A DNA stretch of 19,829 bases, taken from assembly GCF_002479325.1 (NCBI RefSeq), contig NZ_DLMO01000009.1, positions 1-19,829 on the forward strand, given 5' to 3'. A model generated the notes under the pieces. The model was not told the origin of the DNA, searched no databases, and saw only the letters and a list, made by a program, of their open reading frames with translations. Below, in pieces: positions 1 to 6,258 of this stretch (positions are counted from its first letter, which is position 1; every line of letters begins with the position of its first letter). The DNA is from Brevundimonas sp. UBA7534. Its GTDB lineage: Bacteria > Pseudomonadota > Alphaproteobacteria > Caulobacterales > Caulobacteraceae. Made by a program: the position numbers and the translations under genes.

Positions 1-438
1 GACAATCCGATGTTCCACGGCCAGGACGCGCAGGGACGCTCCTTCGTCATCGGCGCCCAGGGCGCGGTGCGCGACCCGGCGACCGGCCATTTCCGCCTGG
101 TCGGCCCCCTGCTGAGGCTGAACCTGGGCGCGCGCAAGACGACGGAACTGAGCGCCGACGGCGGGACCTATCTGGAAGCCCAGCGCAAGGTCGTCATCGG
201 CCCGAACGTGAAGATTTCCGATGGCGGCACGGGCTGGGAGCTGACCACGCCCGAAGCCGTGGTGGACACCGACACCGGCGTCGTCACCGGCGACAAGGGG
301 GTGCAGGGTCGCGGCCCCCTTGGAAGCATCGATGCTTCGTCTTATGCGATCTATGATCAGGGCCAGAGGGTCGTCTTCAACGGCCAGGGCGAAAACAAGG
401 TAACCGGGACGATCAATCCCGCCGGAGCCGACCGATGA
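1..438 (+). CDS. lptC: LPS export protein LptC, C-terminal part (start outside window)
   Basis: The frame is open from the first base (Asp-Asn-Pro before the first Met at 10), so the gene begins upstream of the window. LptC is a bitopic inner-membrane protein that takes lipopolysaccharide from LptB2FG and hands it to LptA in the periplasm. The visible part would be the periplasmic beta-jellyroll: alternating short strands, with phrases such as NPMFHGQDAQGRSFVIGAQ and the repeated D-T-x-T-G-x-V-x-G-D pattern typical of LptC in alphaproteobacteria (DUF1239 family). The membrane helix expected at the N-terminus is not in view. The stop codon overlaps the start of the next gene by 4 bases (ATGA), which fits translational coupling of lptC and lptA. 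The family assignment rests on the fold-like pattern and on the lptA neighbour; no single catalytic motif exists. Confidence 0.8.
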   Translation, partial: DNPMFHGQDAQGRSFVIGAQGAVRDPATGHFRLVGPLLRLNLGARKTTELSADGGTYLEAQRKVVIGPNVKISDGGTGWELTTPEAVVDTDTGVVTGDKGVQGRGPLGSIDASSYAIYDQGQRVVFNGQGENKVTGTINPAGADR

Positions 439-1658
439 AACTGTCCAAGTCCAAGCTGACGATCGCGGGCGCCGCCCTGCTGACCGCCCTGATGCTGCCC
501 GCCGTTTCGGGGGCCCAGAACGCGGCCGCCGGTCGCGGCGACGCCAGCCGTCAGCCGGTCCAGTACGGCGCCGACAGCGGCGAATACACGCCCGACGGCT
601 TCTCGCTGCGCGGCCGGGCCGAGGTGACGCAGGGCGGCAACCGCCTGCGCGCCGACGCGATCCGGGGCTTTACGTCCAATGGCGACCTGAACCGCATCGA
701 GGCCACCGGCGGCGTCTACTTCGTCACCCCGGACCAGAGCATGAAGGGCGACCGCGCGGTCTACACCCTGAACGACGGCAACGTCGTGGTGACCGGCGAC
801 GTGATCTTGACCCAGGGCAAGAGCGTGCTGACCGGCAGCCGCCTCGTCTACAACGTCCGCACCGAGACGGCGCGCATCGAGGGCGCCATCGCGTCGGGCA
901 CCTATGACGCCGGGCTGGAGACGCTGCGAGCGGAGAGCTTTGTCGTCACCGACCGCCAGACGATCTATACGCACCCGCGCACCGGCGCCCAGACCCGCCT
1001 GCTGACCATCACCGAGCGCAAGCGCAACCATCCGGTCACGCTGGCGGAGGCCATAGGCAACCTGGACGATCCGCGCGCGGTCCTGTTGGTCAACGAGCGG
1101 TCGGGCCGCGCCGCCGTGCAGGTTCCGACCACCAGCGTCATGCTGGACGATGGCGAGATCGAGCGCCGTGTCCGGCTGATCCGGCCGATTGAAGCGCACA
1201 ACATCCCGGTCAAGACCATGCCCGAGACCCATTGGGTCGAAGCCGACCGGGACGCCTTCGCCTCTGCCTGGAATGCCGAGATTGCCGAGGTGCCGGAGTT
1301 TTCCGACAGCACCCTGCATATGGTGACAGGTCTCCTGTTGCCTATCTGGAAGCGGTTGCCGAACGAATCCACCCGCGTCTATCGGCTCCAGACCGATGCT
1401 GGCGAGCGGATCATCGGCCGCCGCGTTTCGCCTGCCTGGGTCGCCCACGCGACCGCGACCGGCGTCGCGTCTTGGTCAATGAACTGGTCAATGCGGCGGA
1501 CGGCATGGCGACGATCATGCCCGGCTTCTTCTGCGACTATGGCGTCAACATCCATCTGGGGGCCAACGCCTTCGCCAACGCCAACTGCGTCTTCCTGGAC
1601 TGCGCGGAAATCCGCATCGGCGACAATTTTCAGGCCGGGCCTGGCGTCCAGCTCCTGA
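435..1658 (+). CDS. lptA: LptA (OstA-type) fused in frame to a strawberry-notch helicase fragment
   Basis: Residues 1-27 are a Sec signal peptide (basic start, hydrophobic core, cleavage expected after VSGA). Residues of about 40-150 form the LptA/OstA jellyroll that bridges LPS across the periplasm: YGADSGEYTPDGFSLRGRA, then GDRAVYTLNDGNVVVTGDVI, then GSRLVYNVRTETARIEGA. A normal LptA ends roughly 20 residues later. Here the frame continues from about residue 152 into sequence that resembles the C-terminal part of large strawberry-notch (Sno) type helicases, ending near residue 337 (RVSPAWVA). The last 70 or so residues are a Ser/Ala/Pro/Trp-rich out-of-frame reading of an acetyltransferase gene and are not real protein sequence. 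The whole reads as a 407-residue chimera. Either LptA is still made with a foreign tail, or this copy is broken and an intact lptA-lptB lies elsewhere, or the join is an assembly error. The LptA part is clear; the function of the fusion is unknown. Confidence 0.7.
   Translation: MKLSKSKLTIAGAALLTALMLPAVSGAQNAAAGRGDASRQPVQYGADSGEYTPDGFSLRGRAEVTQGGNRLRADAIRGFTSNGDLNRIEATGGVYFVTPDQSMKGDRAVYTLNDGNVVVTGDVILTQGKSVLTGSRLVYNVRTETARIEGAIASGTYDAGLETLRAESFVVTDRQTIYTHPRTGAQTRLLTITERKRNHPVTLAEAIGNLDDPRAVLLVNERSGRAAVQVPTTSVMLDDGEIERRVRLIRPIEAHNIPVKTMPETHWVEADRDAFASAWNAEIAEVPEFSDSTLHMVTGLLLPIWKRLPNESTRVYRLQTDAGERIIGRRVSPAWVAHATATGVASWSMNWSMRRTAWRRSCPASSATMASTSIWGPTPSPTPTASSWTARKSASATIFRPGLASSS
883..1446 (+). 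pseudogene. Internal fragment of a strawberry-notch family helicase gene
   Basis: This stretch, read in the same frame as lptA, encodes about 188 residues unlike any Lpt protein: LRAESFVVTDRQTIYTHP, ERKRNHPVTLAEAIGNLDDP, AVLLVNERSGRAAVQVP, LLLPIWKRLPNESTRVYRLQ and GERIIGRRVSPAWVA. From memory these match the C-terminal region of very large (over 1000 residues) Sno-type proteins with methyltransferase and helicase domains, found on plasmids and integrative elements of alphaproteobacteria. Those proteins normally continue for about 100 residues past the SPAWVA phrase. Here the match stops and an acetyltransferase gene begins in another frame, so both ends are cut. Neither a start codon nor a stop codon of its own is present. 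The family assignment is by recollection of conserved phrases, not by search. Confidence 0.55.
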
Positions 1659-1888
1659 CGCCCGAGCATCCGCTGGATGCGATCGCGCGGCGCGGCGAGG
1701 AGACCGCGCGGCCGATCGTCATCGGCGACGACGTGTGGATTGGCGGCGGCGCCATCGTTCTGGCCGGCGTTACGGTCGGGGACCGCTCGGTCATCGGGGC
1801 TGGCGCGGTGGTGACGCGGGACGTGCCGTCCGACGTCGTCGTGGTCGGCAATCCCGCGAAGATCGTCCGGCGTCTCACGCCTGCTTAA
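1460..1888 (+). pseudogene. Maltose/galactoside O-acetyltransferase lacking its N-terminus
   Basis: The frame encodes the left-handed beta-helix part of a Maa/LacA/NodL-type acetyltransferase, which transfers acetyl from acetyl-CoA to a sugar hydroxyl. Visible family marks are FFCDYGVNIHLGANAF, VFLDCAEIRIGDNFQAGPGV, LLTPEHPLDAIARR (with the catalytic His), the hexapeptide repeats IGDDVWIGGGAIVLAGVTVG, and the ending VVVVGNPAKIVRRL. Homology begins only at about RVLVNELVNAADG; the preceding 40-50 residues of the maltose-acetyltransferase N-terminal helical domain are replaced by out-of-frame helicase-fragment sequence. No start codon with a ribosome binding site is evident. An ATG at 1505 could start a 127-residue remnant. 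The stop TAA is at 1886-1888. It is treated as a 5'-truncated gene; expression of the beta-helix remnant cannot be excluded. Confidence 0.7.
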
Positions 1889-1893
1889 ACGCC

Positions 1894-1922
1894 TTGAAAT
1901 CGTCGCGCGGTTCATGCATAAG
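1894..1922 (+). promoter_or_regulatory. Candidate sigma-70-type promoter of rpmF
   Basis: TTGAAA at 1894-1899 and CATAAG at 1917-1922 are separated by exactly 17 bases and lie about 100 bases before rpmF, just after the acetyltransferase remnant. The -35 box differs from TTGACA at one position and the -10 box from TATAAT at two. Downstream, at 1936-1955, the short inverted repeat GGCGGC/GCCGCC is followed by a T-rich stretch and would lie in the leader. This is pattern matching only. Confidence 0.35.
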
Positions 1923-2022
1923 CCGCGCCTCGCGTGGCGGCTCTATCGGGCCGCCGCTATTGTTTTCGCGCCTGACAGGCTTCGGCTCTGGGCGGCGCCC
2001 GACCAAGAAGATTGAGACGGAC

Positions 2023-2205
2023 ATGGCCGTTCCGAAGCGCAAAGTATCTCCCTCGCGTCGCAACATGCGCCGCGCCCACGACGCCCTGTCCTCGAACGTC
2101 TATGTCGAGGACAAGGACACCGGCGAGCTGAAGCGCCCGCACCACATCGACCTGAAGACCGGCACCTATCGCGGCCGTCAGGTCCTGACGCCGAAGGAAG
2201 ACTAG
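2023..2205 (+). CDS. rpmF: 50S ribosomal protein L32
   Basis: The 60-residue protein begins MAVPKRKVSPSRRNMRRAHD, the signature of bacterial L32, a small basic protein of the large ribosomal subunit near the peptidyl-transferase centre. It ends GTYRGRQVLTPKED as in alphaproteobacterial L32. The zinc-binding cysteines found in some L32 proteins are absent, as is normal for this group (HHIDLKTG takes the place of the Cys-containing part). The start is the ATG preceded by a weak purine-rich site (GAGACGG); longer in-frame extensions upstream have no family resemblance. A strong hairpin terminator follows 40 bases after the stop, so the gene is probably a single transcript unit. Length and sequence are normal. 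Confidence 0.97.
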   Translation: MAVPKRKVSPSRRNMRRAHDALSSNVYVEDKDTGELKRPHHIDLKTGTYRGRQVLTPKED

Positions 2206-2245
2206 GTCTTTCGAGGTTCTCGGCTTCGGCCGGACGATGATTTTG

Positions 2246-2276
2246 ACGGCGCGCGGTGATCCGCGCGCCGTTTTCG
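2246..2276 (+). terminator. Rho-independent terminator after rpmF
   Basis: A perfect 11-bp stem (ACGGCGCGCGG / CCGCGCGCCGT) with the 4-base loop TGAT is followed directly by TTTTCG. It sits 40 bases downstream of the rpmF stop codon and before the lipoprotein gene. The T run lies only on the + side, so termination is expected for rightward transcription. Confidence 0.8.
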
Positions 2277-2315
2277 TGCGTTTGGGGCGGCATGTCCGAT
2301 TGGAGAACGCCGCCC

Positions 2316-2930
2316 ATGATCCGTTTCGCCGCCGCAAGCGCCTTGGCCCTGTTGACCCTCGCGGCCTGCGACCGTTCGCAGCCTGCAGCACCTGCGCCCT
2401 CTCCGGAGTCGACGACACAGGCTCCCGCCCCCGTCGCCCAGCCGGCGGCTGAAAACGCCCTGACTGCGGAAGGTCTGGGACAGGCGCGCATCGGCATGAC
2501 CTTGGCCGAGCTTACCGCCGCCTGGGGCGCTGATGCGAACCCTGGCTTGGTCGGCGGCGCCGATCCCCAGGCCTGCGACGAGTTCCATCCGGCCAAGGCG
2601 CCGCAAGGCGTCAACGTGATGGTCCAGAACGGCGTGCTGACCCGAATCACCCTGATGCGCGATGCTGCTGTAAAGACGGATCGTGGGATCGCAGTCGGCG
2701 ATCAGGCGGCCGCAGTGAAGCAGGCCTATGGCGCCACGCTGATCGCCCAGCCGCACAAATACGAGGCTGCGCCAGCCGAGGACCTGTTCGCCTGGACCAA
2801 GGGCGGGTCGAGCCGGTACGTGACCGACGCCACGGCGCGCGGCGTTCGCTACGAGGTCGGTTCGGACGGCAAGGTCAAGATGATCCACGCCGGCGATCCG
2901 TCGATCCAACTGGTCGAGGGTTGCGCCTAG
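2316..2930 (+). CDS. Small lipoprotein of unknown function
   Basis: A 204-residue protein with a lipoprotein signal: basic start, hydrophobic stretch and lipobox LTLAAC, with Cys18 as the expected lipidated residue. Asp follows the Cys at +2, which in E. coli would favour retention in the inner membrane; whether this rule holds here is unknown. Residues 19-47 are an Ala/Pro/Gln/Ser-rich linker. Two similar short units follow, ARIGMTLAELTAAWGA (from 57) and GIAVGDQAAAVKQAYGA, which resemble the G-x-T/D...G pattern of BamE/SmpA-like folds. The start was chosen at the ATG with GGAGA nine bases upstream; an earlier start at 2256 lies in the terminator stem. The C-terminus ends in LVEGCA with one Cys. 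The function is not recognised; the fold comparison is only suggestive. Confidence 0.8.
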   Translation: MIRFAAASALALLTLAACDRSQPAAPAPSPESTTQAPAPVAQPAAENALTAEGLGQARIGMTLAELTAAWGADANPGLVGGADPQACDEFHPAKAPQGVNVMVQNGVLTRITLMRDAAVKTDRGIAVGDQAAAVKQAYGATLIAQPHKYEAAPAEDLFAWTKGGSSRYVTDATARGVRYEVGSDGKVKMIHAGDPSIQLVEGCA

Positions 2931-3053
2931 TTCGGCCGACTCCGCGCACGCACGGGCTTGGCCCTGGCGTGAATACCGCTCAGGATTGGCGTTTGGCGGC
3001 GGGCCGTCTAAACCGCCGTGACCATCCTCCCGCCTGAGCCAGAGAGCCAAGCC

Positions 3054-4334
3054 ATGACCGACATCGCCGACATCGTCGCCCGCCAGATCCTCGACAGCCG
3101 GGGCAACCCGACGGTGGAGGTGGATGTGGTGCTGGACGACGGTTCCTTCGGCCGCGCTTCCGTGCCGTCCGGCGCCTCGACCGGCGCGCATGAGGCGGTG
3201 GAGCTGCGCGACGGCGACAAGGCCCTGTGGGGCGGCAAGGGCGTCCAGAAGGCGGTCGACGCCGTCAACGGAGAGATCTTCGACGCCCTGTCCGGCATGG
3301 ACGCCGAGGATCAGCGCCGTATCGACGAGGCGATGATCGCGCTGGACGGTACGCCCAACAAGGCGCGCTTGGGCGCCAATGCGATCCTGGGCGTGTCGCT
3401 GGCCGTCGCCAAGGCCAGCGCCATCTCCGCCGGCCTGCCGCTTTATCGCTATCTGGGCGGCGTCTCGGCGCGCGTCCTGCCGACCCCGATGATGAACATC
3501 ATCAACGGCGGCGCGCACGCCGACAATCCGATCGACATTCAGGAATTCATGATCCTGCCCACGGGCGCGGAGACCTTCACCGACGCGCTTCGCATGGGAA
3601 CCGAAATCTTCCACGCCCTGAAGAAGCAGTTGAAGGACGCCGGCCACAACACCAACGTCGGCGACGAGGGCGGCTTCGCCCCCAACCTGGCCTCGGCCGA
3701 AGAGGCGCTGACCTTCATCACCAAGGCCGGCCAGGCGGCCGGCTATCTGGCGGGTGAGGACTTCCACCTGGGCCTGGACGTCGCCTCGACCGAATTCTTC
3801 AAGGACGGCAAGTATGTGATGGCGGGCGAGGGCAAGACCGTCGACGCCGACGGCATGGTCGGTTACCTGGCCGATCTGGTTGAGCGCTTCCCCATCGTCT
3901 CGATCGAGGACGGCTGCGCCGAGGATGACTTCGACGGCTGGCGCCTGCTGACCGAACGGTTGGGCGACCGGGTCCAACTGGTCGGCGACGACCTGTTCGT
4001 GACCAATCCCGCCCGCCTGGCCGCCGGCATCGGCGAGGGTCTGGCCAACTCGATCCTGATCAAGGTCAACCAGATCGGCACCCTGTCCGAGACGCTGGAC
4101 GCGGTCGATATGGCCCACCGCGCCGGCTACACCGCCGTCATGAGCCACCGCTCGGGCGAAACAGAGGACTCGACCATCGCCGACCTGGCGGTGGCCACCA
4201 ACTGCGGTCAGATCAAGACCGGTTCGCTGGCGCGTTCGGACCGGGTGGCGAAGTACAACCAACTTCTGCGCCTGGAAGAAATGCTGGGCGATCAGGGCGT
4301 CTATTTCGGCGACGGCATGCTGCTGAGCCGCTAA
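3054..4334 (+). CDS. eno: Enolase (phosphopyruvate hydratase)
   Basis: Enolase converts 2-phosphoglycerate to phosphoenolpyruvate in glycolysis, and in many bacteria is also found with RNase E in the degradosome. The 426-residue protein is of normal length. Visible marks are ARQILDSRGNPTVEVDV at the start, the flexible loop SGASTGAHEA, the catalytic Glu in GDEGGFAPN (E205), metal ligands D242, E285 (SIEDG) and D312 (VGDDLFV), the catalytic lysine K337 in LIKVNQIGTLSET, and the signature SHRSGETEDSTIADL at 364-378. The ATG at 3054 matches the family start; it has only a weak purine-rich site (AGAGAG) upstream. The 123-base gap from the lipoprotein gene suggests its own promoter, though I could not identify one. 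A palindrome follows the stop codon. Next is ftsB, a common order in alphaproteobacteria. Confidence 0.97.
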   Translation: MTDIADIVARQILDSRGNPTVEVDVVLDDGSFGRASVPSGASTGAHEAVELRDGDKALWGGKGVQKAVDAVNGEIFDALSGMDAEDQRRIDEAMIALDGTPNKARLGANAILGVSLAVAKASAISAGLPLYRYLGGVSARVLPTPMMNIINGGAHADNPIDIQEFMILPTGAETFTDALRMGTEIFHALKKQLKDAGHNTNVGDEGGFAPNLASAEEALTFITKAGQAAGYLAGEDFHLGLDVASTEFFKDGKYVMAGEGKTVDADGMVGYLADLVERFPIVSIEDGCAEDDFDGWRLLTERLGDRVQLVGDDLFVTNPARLAAGIGEGLANSILIKVNQIGTLSETLDAVDMAHRAGYTAVMSHRSGETEDSTIADLAVATNCGQIKTGSLARSDRVAKYNQLLRLEEMLGDQGVYFGDGMLLSR

Positions 4335-4345
4335 GCGGATCCGGG

Positions 4346-4372
4346 ATCGACGGGCGCGCCGCGCCCGTCGAT
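4346..4372 (+). terminator. Inverted repeat after eno, possible terminator
   Basis: ATCGACGGGCGCG and its exact complement CGCGCCCGTCGAT are separated by a single C, starting 12 bases after the eno stop. As RNA this gives about 11 pairs closing a small GC loop. No T run follows (GGTTCGG), so it may act as a 3'-end stabiliser or a Rho-assisted stop rather than a classical terminator. Confidence 0.45.
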
Positions 4373-4404
4373 GGTTCGGCCAGAGGCGTTCGGCCGCAGA
4401 ACCC

Positions 4405-4462
4405 GATTCCCTCAAATTCTTCAACGGCGAGGCGGTCGAATCTTACGGCCAAGCTACGATTC
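4405..4462 (+). promoter_or_regulatory. Cluster of three GANTC (CcrM) methylation sites before ftsB
   Basis: GATTC at 4405, GAATC at 4438 and GATTC at 4458 lie within 58 bases in the gap between eno and ftsB. GANTC is the target of CcrM, the cell-cycle-regulated adenine methyltransferase of Caulobacter and relatives; the methylation state of such sites in promoters controls several division genes there. The sequence is read directly; the regulatory role is inferred from the position ahead of a division gene. Confidence 0.45.
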
Positions 4463-4478
4463 GTTAGGCATTCAAGGG

Positions 4479-4496
4479 CACAGTTTGAAAACTGTG
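4479..4496. promoter_or_regulatory. Perfect 8+8 bp palindrome upstream of ftsB
   Basis: CACAGTTT-GA-AAACTGTG is a perfect inverted repeat with a two-base centre, about 25 bases before the ftsB start and AT-rich compared with its surroundings. It could be an operator for a dimeric regulator, or, because TTTC follows, a weak attenuator hairpin. Nothing in the window identifies a binding protein. Confidence 0.4.
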
Positions 4497-4521
4497 TTTC
4501 TCGCGCTCAGAAGGAGCGTTG

Positions 4522-4857
4522 GTGTTGCCGGAACGGATGAAGCCTTATCGTGTGTCGCTCGTGCTGCTGCTGCTTGTCGCCTATCTGGGCGTACAGGCGC
4601 TGACGGGAGAGCGTGGTCTGCTGAGCGGTCGCGCTCGCGATGACTTGTTGACGCAGAGAGAGACCGAGTTGGCCGCGCTCAGCGAGCAACGTCGCGACCT
4701 AGAGACGCGCGTGCGCTATCTCCGCGCCGACAGCCTTTCCAAAGACCTGCTGGAAGAACGCGCCCGCGCCGTGCTGGGCTTTTCCGATCCGCGAGACTAT
4801 GTGATCCGGGTCTCGAGCGAGACGGCCTCTCAAGCGGTGCATTCGGCGCATTCCTGA
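4522..4857 (+). CDS. ftsB: Cell division protein FtsB (septum formation initiator, DivIC family)
   Basis: A small bitopic membrane protein of the divisome; FtsB with FtsL and FtsQ helps activate septal peptidoglycan synthesis. The sequence has a short cytoplasmic start, one membrane helix (SLVLLLLVAYLGVQALTG), then a periplasmic coiled coil of about 50 residues rich in Leu, Glu and Arg (TQRETELAALSEQRRDLETR), and the family ending LLEERARAVLGFSDPRDYVI. The first Met codon at 4537 is 20 bases from the strong site AAGGAG (4511-4516), so a non-ATG start is likely: GTG at 4522 (spacing 5) is chosen; TTG at 4519 or 4525 is possible. The gene follows eno, as often in alphaproteobacteria, and precedes pdhA by 126 bases. 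The role of FtsB in Caulobacterales is inferred from the family. Confidence 0.88.
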   Translation: MLPERMKPYRVSLVLLLLVAYLGVQALTGERGLLSGRARDDLLTQRETELAALSEQRRDLETRVRYLRADSLSKDLLEERARAVLGFSDPRDYVIRVSSETASQAVHSAHS

Positions 4858-4983
4858 CGCGTCTTGAACTATTGTTACAGCTTGACGGGGCCGCTTTGCG
4901 TTTCGGGAACGAAGGCTGCTAAAGCCGCCTTCCGTAACGATAAGTAGGCTTCGGTTCCCGGGGCCCAAGCCGGGAGATGCCGG

Positions 4984-6012
4984 ATGGCGAAAGCCCCAGC
5001 CAAGACCGCTCAGAACACCGCGTCTGACAAGATTCCGAACGCTCCTTCCGCGTCAAAGGAAGACCTCCTTCGCTTCTATCGCGAGATGGTTCTGATCCGC
5101 CGCTTCGAGGAGCGGGCGGGCCAGCTGTACGGCATGGGCCTGATCGGCGGCTTCTGCCACCTGTACATCGGCCAGGAAGCCGTGGCCGTCGGCGTTCAGG
5201 AGAGCGTCAAACAGGGCCACGACAAAATCATCACAGGCTACCGCGACCACGGCCACATGCTGGCCGCAGGCATGGACCCCAAGGAAGTGATGGCCGAGCT
5301 GACCGGCCGCATCGGCGGCTCGTCCAAGGGCAAGGGCGGCTCGATGCACATGTTCGACGTGCCGACCGGCTTCTACGGCGGTCACGGCATCGTCGGCGCC
5401 CAGGTGGCGCTGGGCACCGGCCTGGCCTTCGCCGGCAAGTACCGCGGCGATGACTCGGTCGCCTTCGTCTATTTCGGCGACGGCGCGGCCAACCAGGGCC
5501 AGGTCTACGAGAGCTTCAACATGGCCCAGCTGTGGAAGCTGCCGGCCATCTACATCATCGAGAACAACCAGTACGCCATGGGCACGAGCATCGAACGCTC
5601 GTCGGCGACGACCCAGCTCAGCCAGCGGGGTGCCAGCTTCGGCATCCCGGGCGAGCAGGTGGACGGCATGGACGTTCTGGCCGTGCGCGACGCGGTCAAG
5701 AAGGCGGTCGAGCGCGCCCGCGCCGGCGAAGGCCCCTACATCCTGGAAGTGAAGACCTACCGCTATCGTGGCCACTCCATGTCCGACCCGGCCAAGTACC
5801 GGACCAAGGAGGAAGTGGACGAGGTCAAGAAGACCCGTGACCCCATCGATCACGTCAAGATGCTGCTCCAGGCCGCCAAGGCGACCGAGGATGAGCTGAA
5901 GGCGATCGACAACGAAATCAAGGCGATCGTCGCCGAAGCTGTTCAATTTGCTCAAGAGAGCCCGGAGCCCGATCCGTCCGAGCTCTACACCGACGTCTAC
6001 GTGGAGGCCTGA
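4984..6012 (+). CDS. pdhA: Pyruvate dehydrogenase E1 component, alpha subunit
   Basis: With PdhB it forms the thiamine-diphosphate-dependent E1 enzyme that decarboxylates pyruvate and acetylates the lipoyl group of E2. The 342-residue protein has an Ala/Lys-rich leader (1-25), the FYREMVLIRRFEER start of the E1-alpha domain, the thiamine-diphosphate motif from GDGAANQG (165-172) to ENNQYAMG (NN at 194-195), and the loop YRYRGHSMSDPAKYR (about 259-273), which carries the regulatory serines in mitochondrial enzymes. The ATG at 4984 has GGGAG seven bases upstream. The stop codon is 3 bases from pdhB. A short hairpin (CCCGG 4957-4961 with CCGGG 4970-4974) overlaps the ribosome binding site and might modulate initiation; this is speculative. 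A separate promoter in the 126-base gap after ftsB is likely, but no good match was found. Confidence 0.96.
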   Translation: MAKAPAKTAQNTASDKIPNAPSASKEDLLRFYREMVLIRRFEERAGQLYGMGLIGGFCHLYIGQEAVAVGVQESVKQGHDKIITGYRDHGHMLAAGMDPKEVMAELTGRIGGSSKGKGGSMHMFDVPTGFYGGHGIVGAQVALGTGLAFAGKYRGDDSVAFVYFGDGAANQGQVYESFNMAQLWKLPAIYIIENNQYAMGTSIERSSATTQLSQRGASFGIPGEQVDGMDVLAVRDAVKKAVERARAGEGPYILEVKTYRYRGHSMSDPAKYRTKEEVDEVKKTRDPIDHVKMLLQAAKATEDELKAIDNEIKAIVAEAVQFAQESPEPDPSELYTDVYVEA

Positions 6013-6015
6013 TCC

Positions 6016-6258
6016 GTGACCGACATTCTGATGCCGGCGCTGTCCCCCACGATGGAAGAGGGCACGCTGACCAAGTGGCACATCAAGGCGGGCGACACCG
6101 TGTCGGCCGGCCAGGTGATCGCCGAGATCGAAACCGACAAGGCCACGATGGAGGTCGAGGCCGTGGACGAGGGCGAAGTCCTCGAGATCCTGGTGCCGGA
6201 AGGCTCCGAGAACGTGAAAGTCAACACGCCTATCGCACGCCTGTCCGGCGACGATGCC
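6016..6258 (+). repeat. Lipoyl-domain coding repeat shared by pdhB and pdhC
   Basis: This segment of pdhB and positions 7679-7921 of pdhC encode 81-residue lipoyl domains that differ, by my count, at only 7 positions (residues 17, 19, 23, 25, 33, 64 and 77). The DNA also contains long identical runs, including the codons around the lipoylated lysine. It is a direct repeat of about 240 bp, 1.66 kb apart, and a possible substrate for recombination. Confidence 0.85.

Noticed and set aside
357..1448. A 363-residue open frame on the minus strand over lptA
   Set aside because: It is a composition shadow: rich in Arg, Gln, Asp, His and Gly as expected for the reverse of GC-rich coding DNA, with no recognisable domain, while the + strand encodes LptA.
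2202..4424. A 740-residue minus-strand open frame over the lipoprotein gene and eno
   Set aside because: The + strand is unmistakably enolase with all catalytic residues; the reverse frame has no family features and runs through unrelated genes and gaps.
4882..4925. Caulobacter-type promoter for pdhA: TTGACGG at 4882 with GCTAAAGC at 4918
   Set aside because: Both boxes look good alone, but they are 29 bases apart, far more than the 10-14 expected for that consensus, so they are not a pair.
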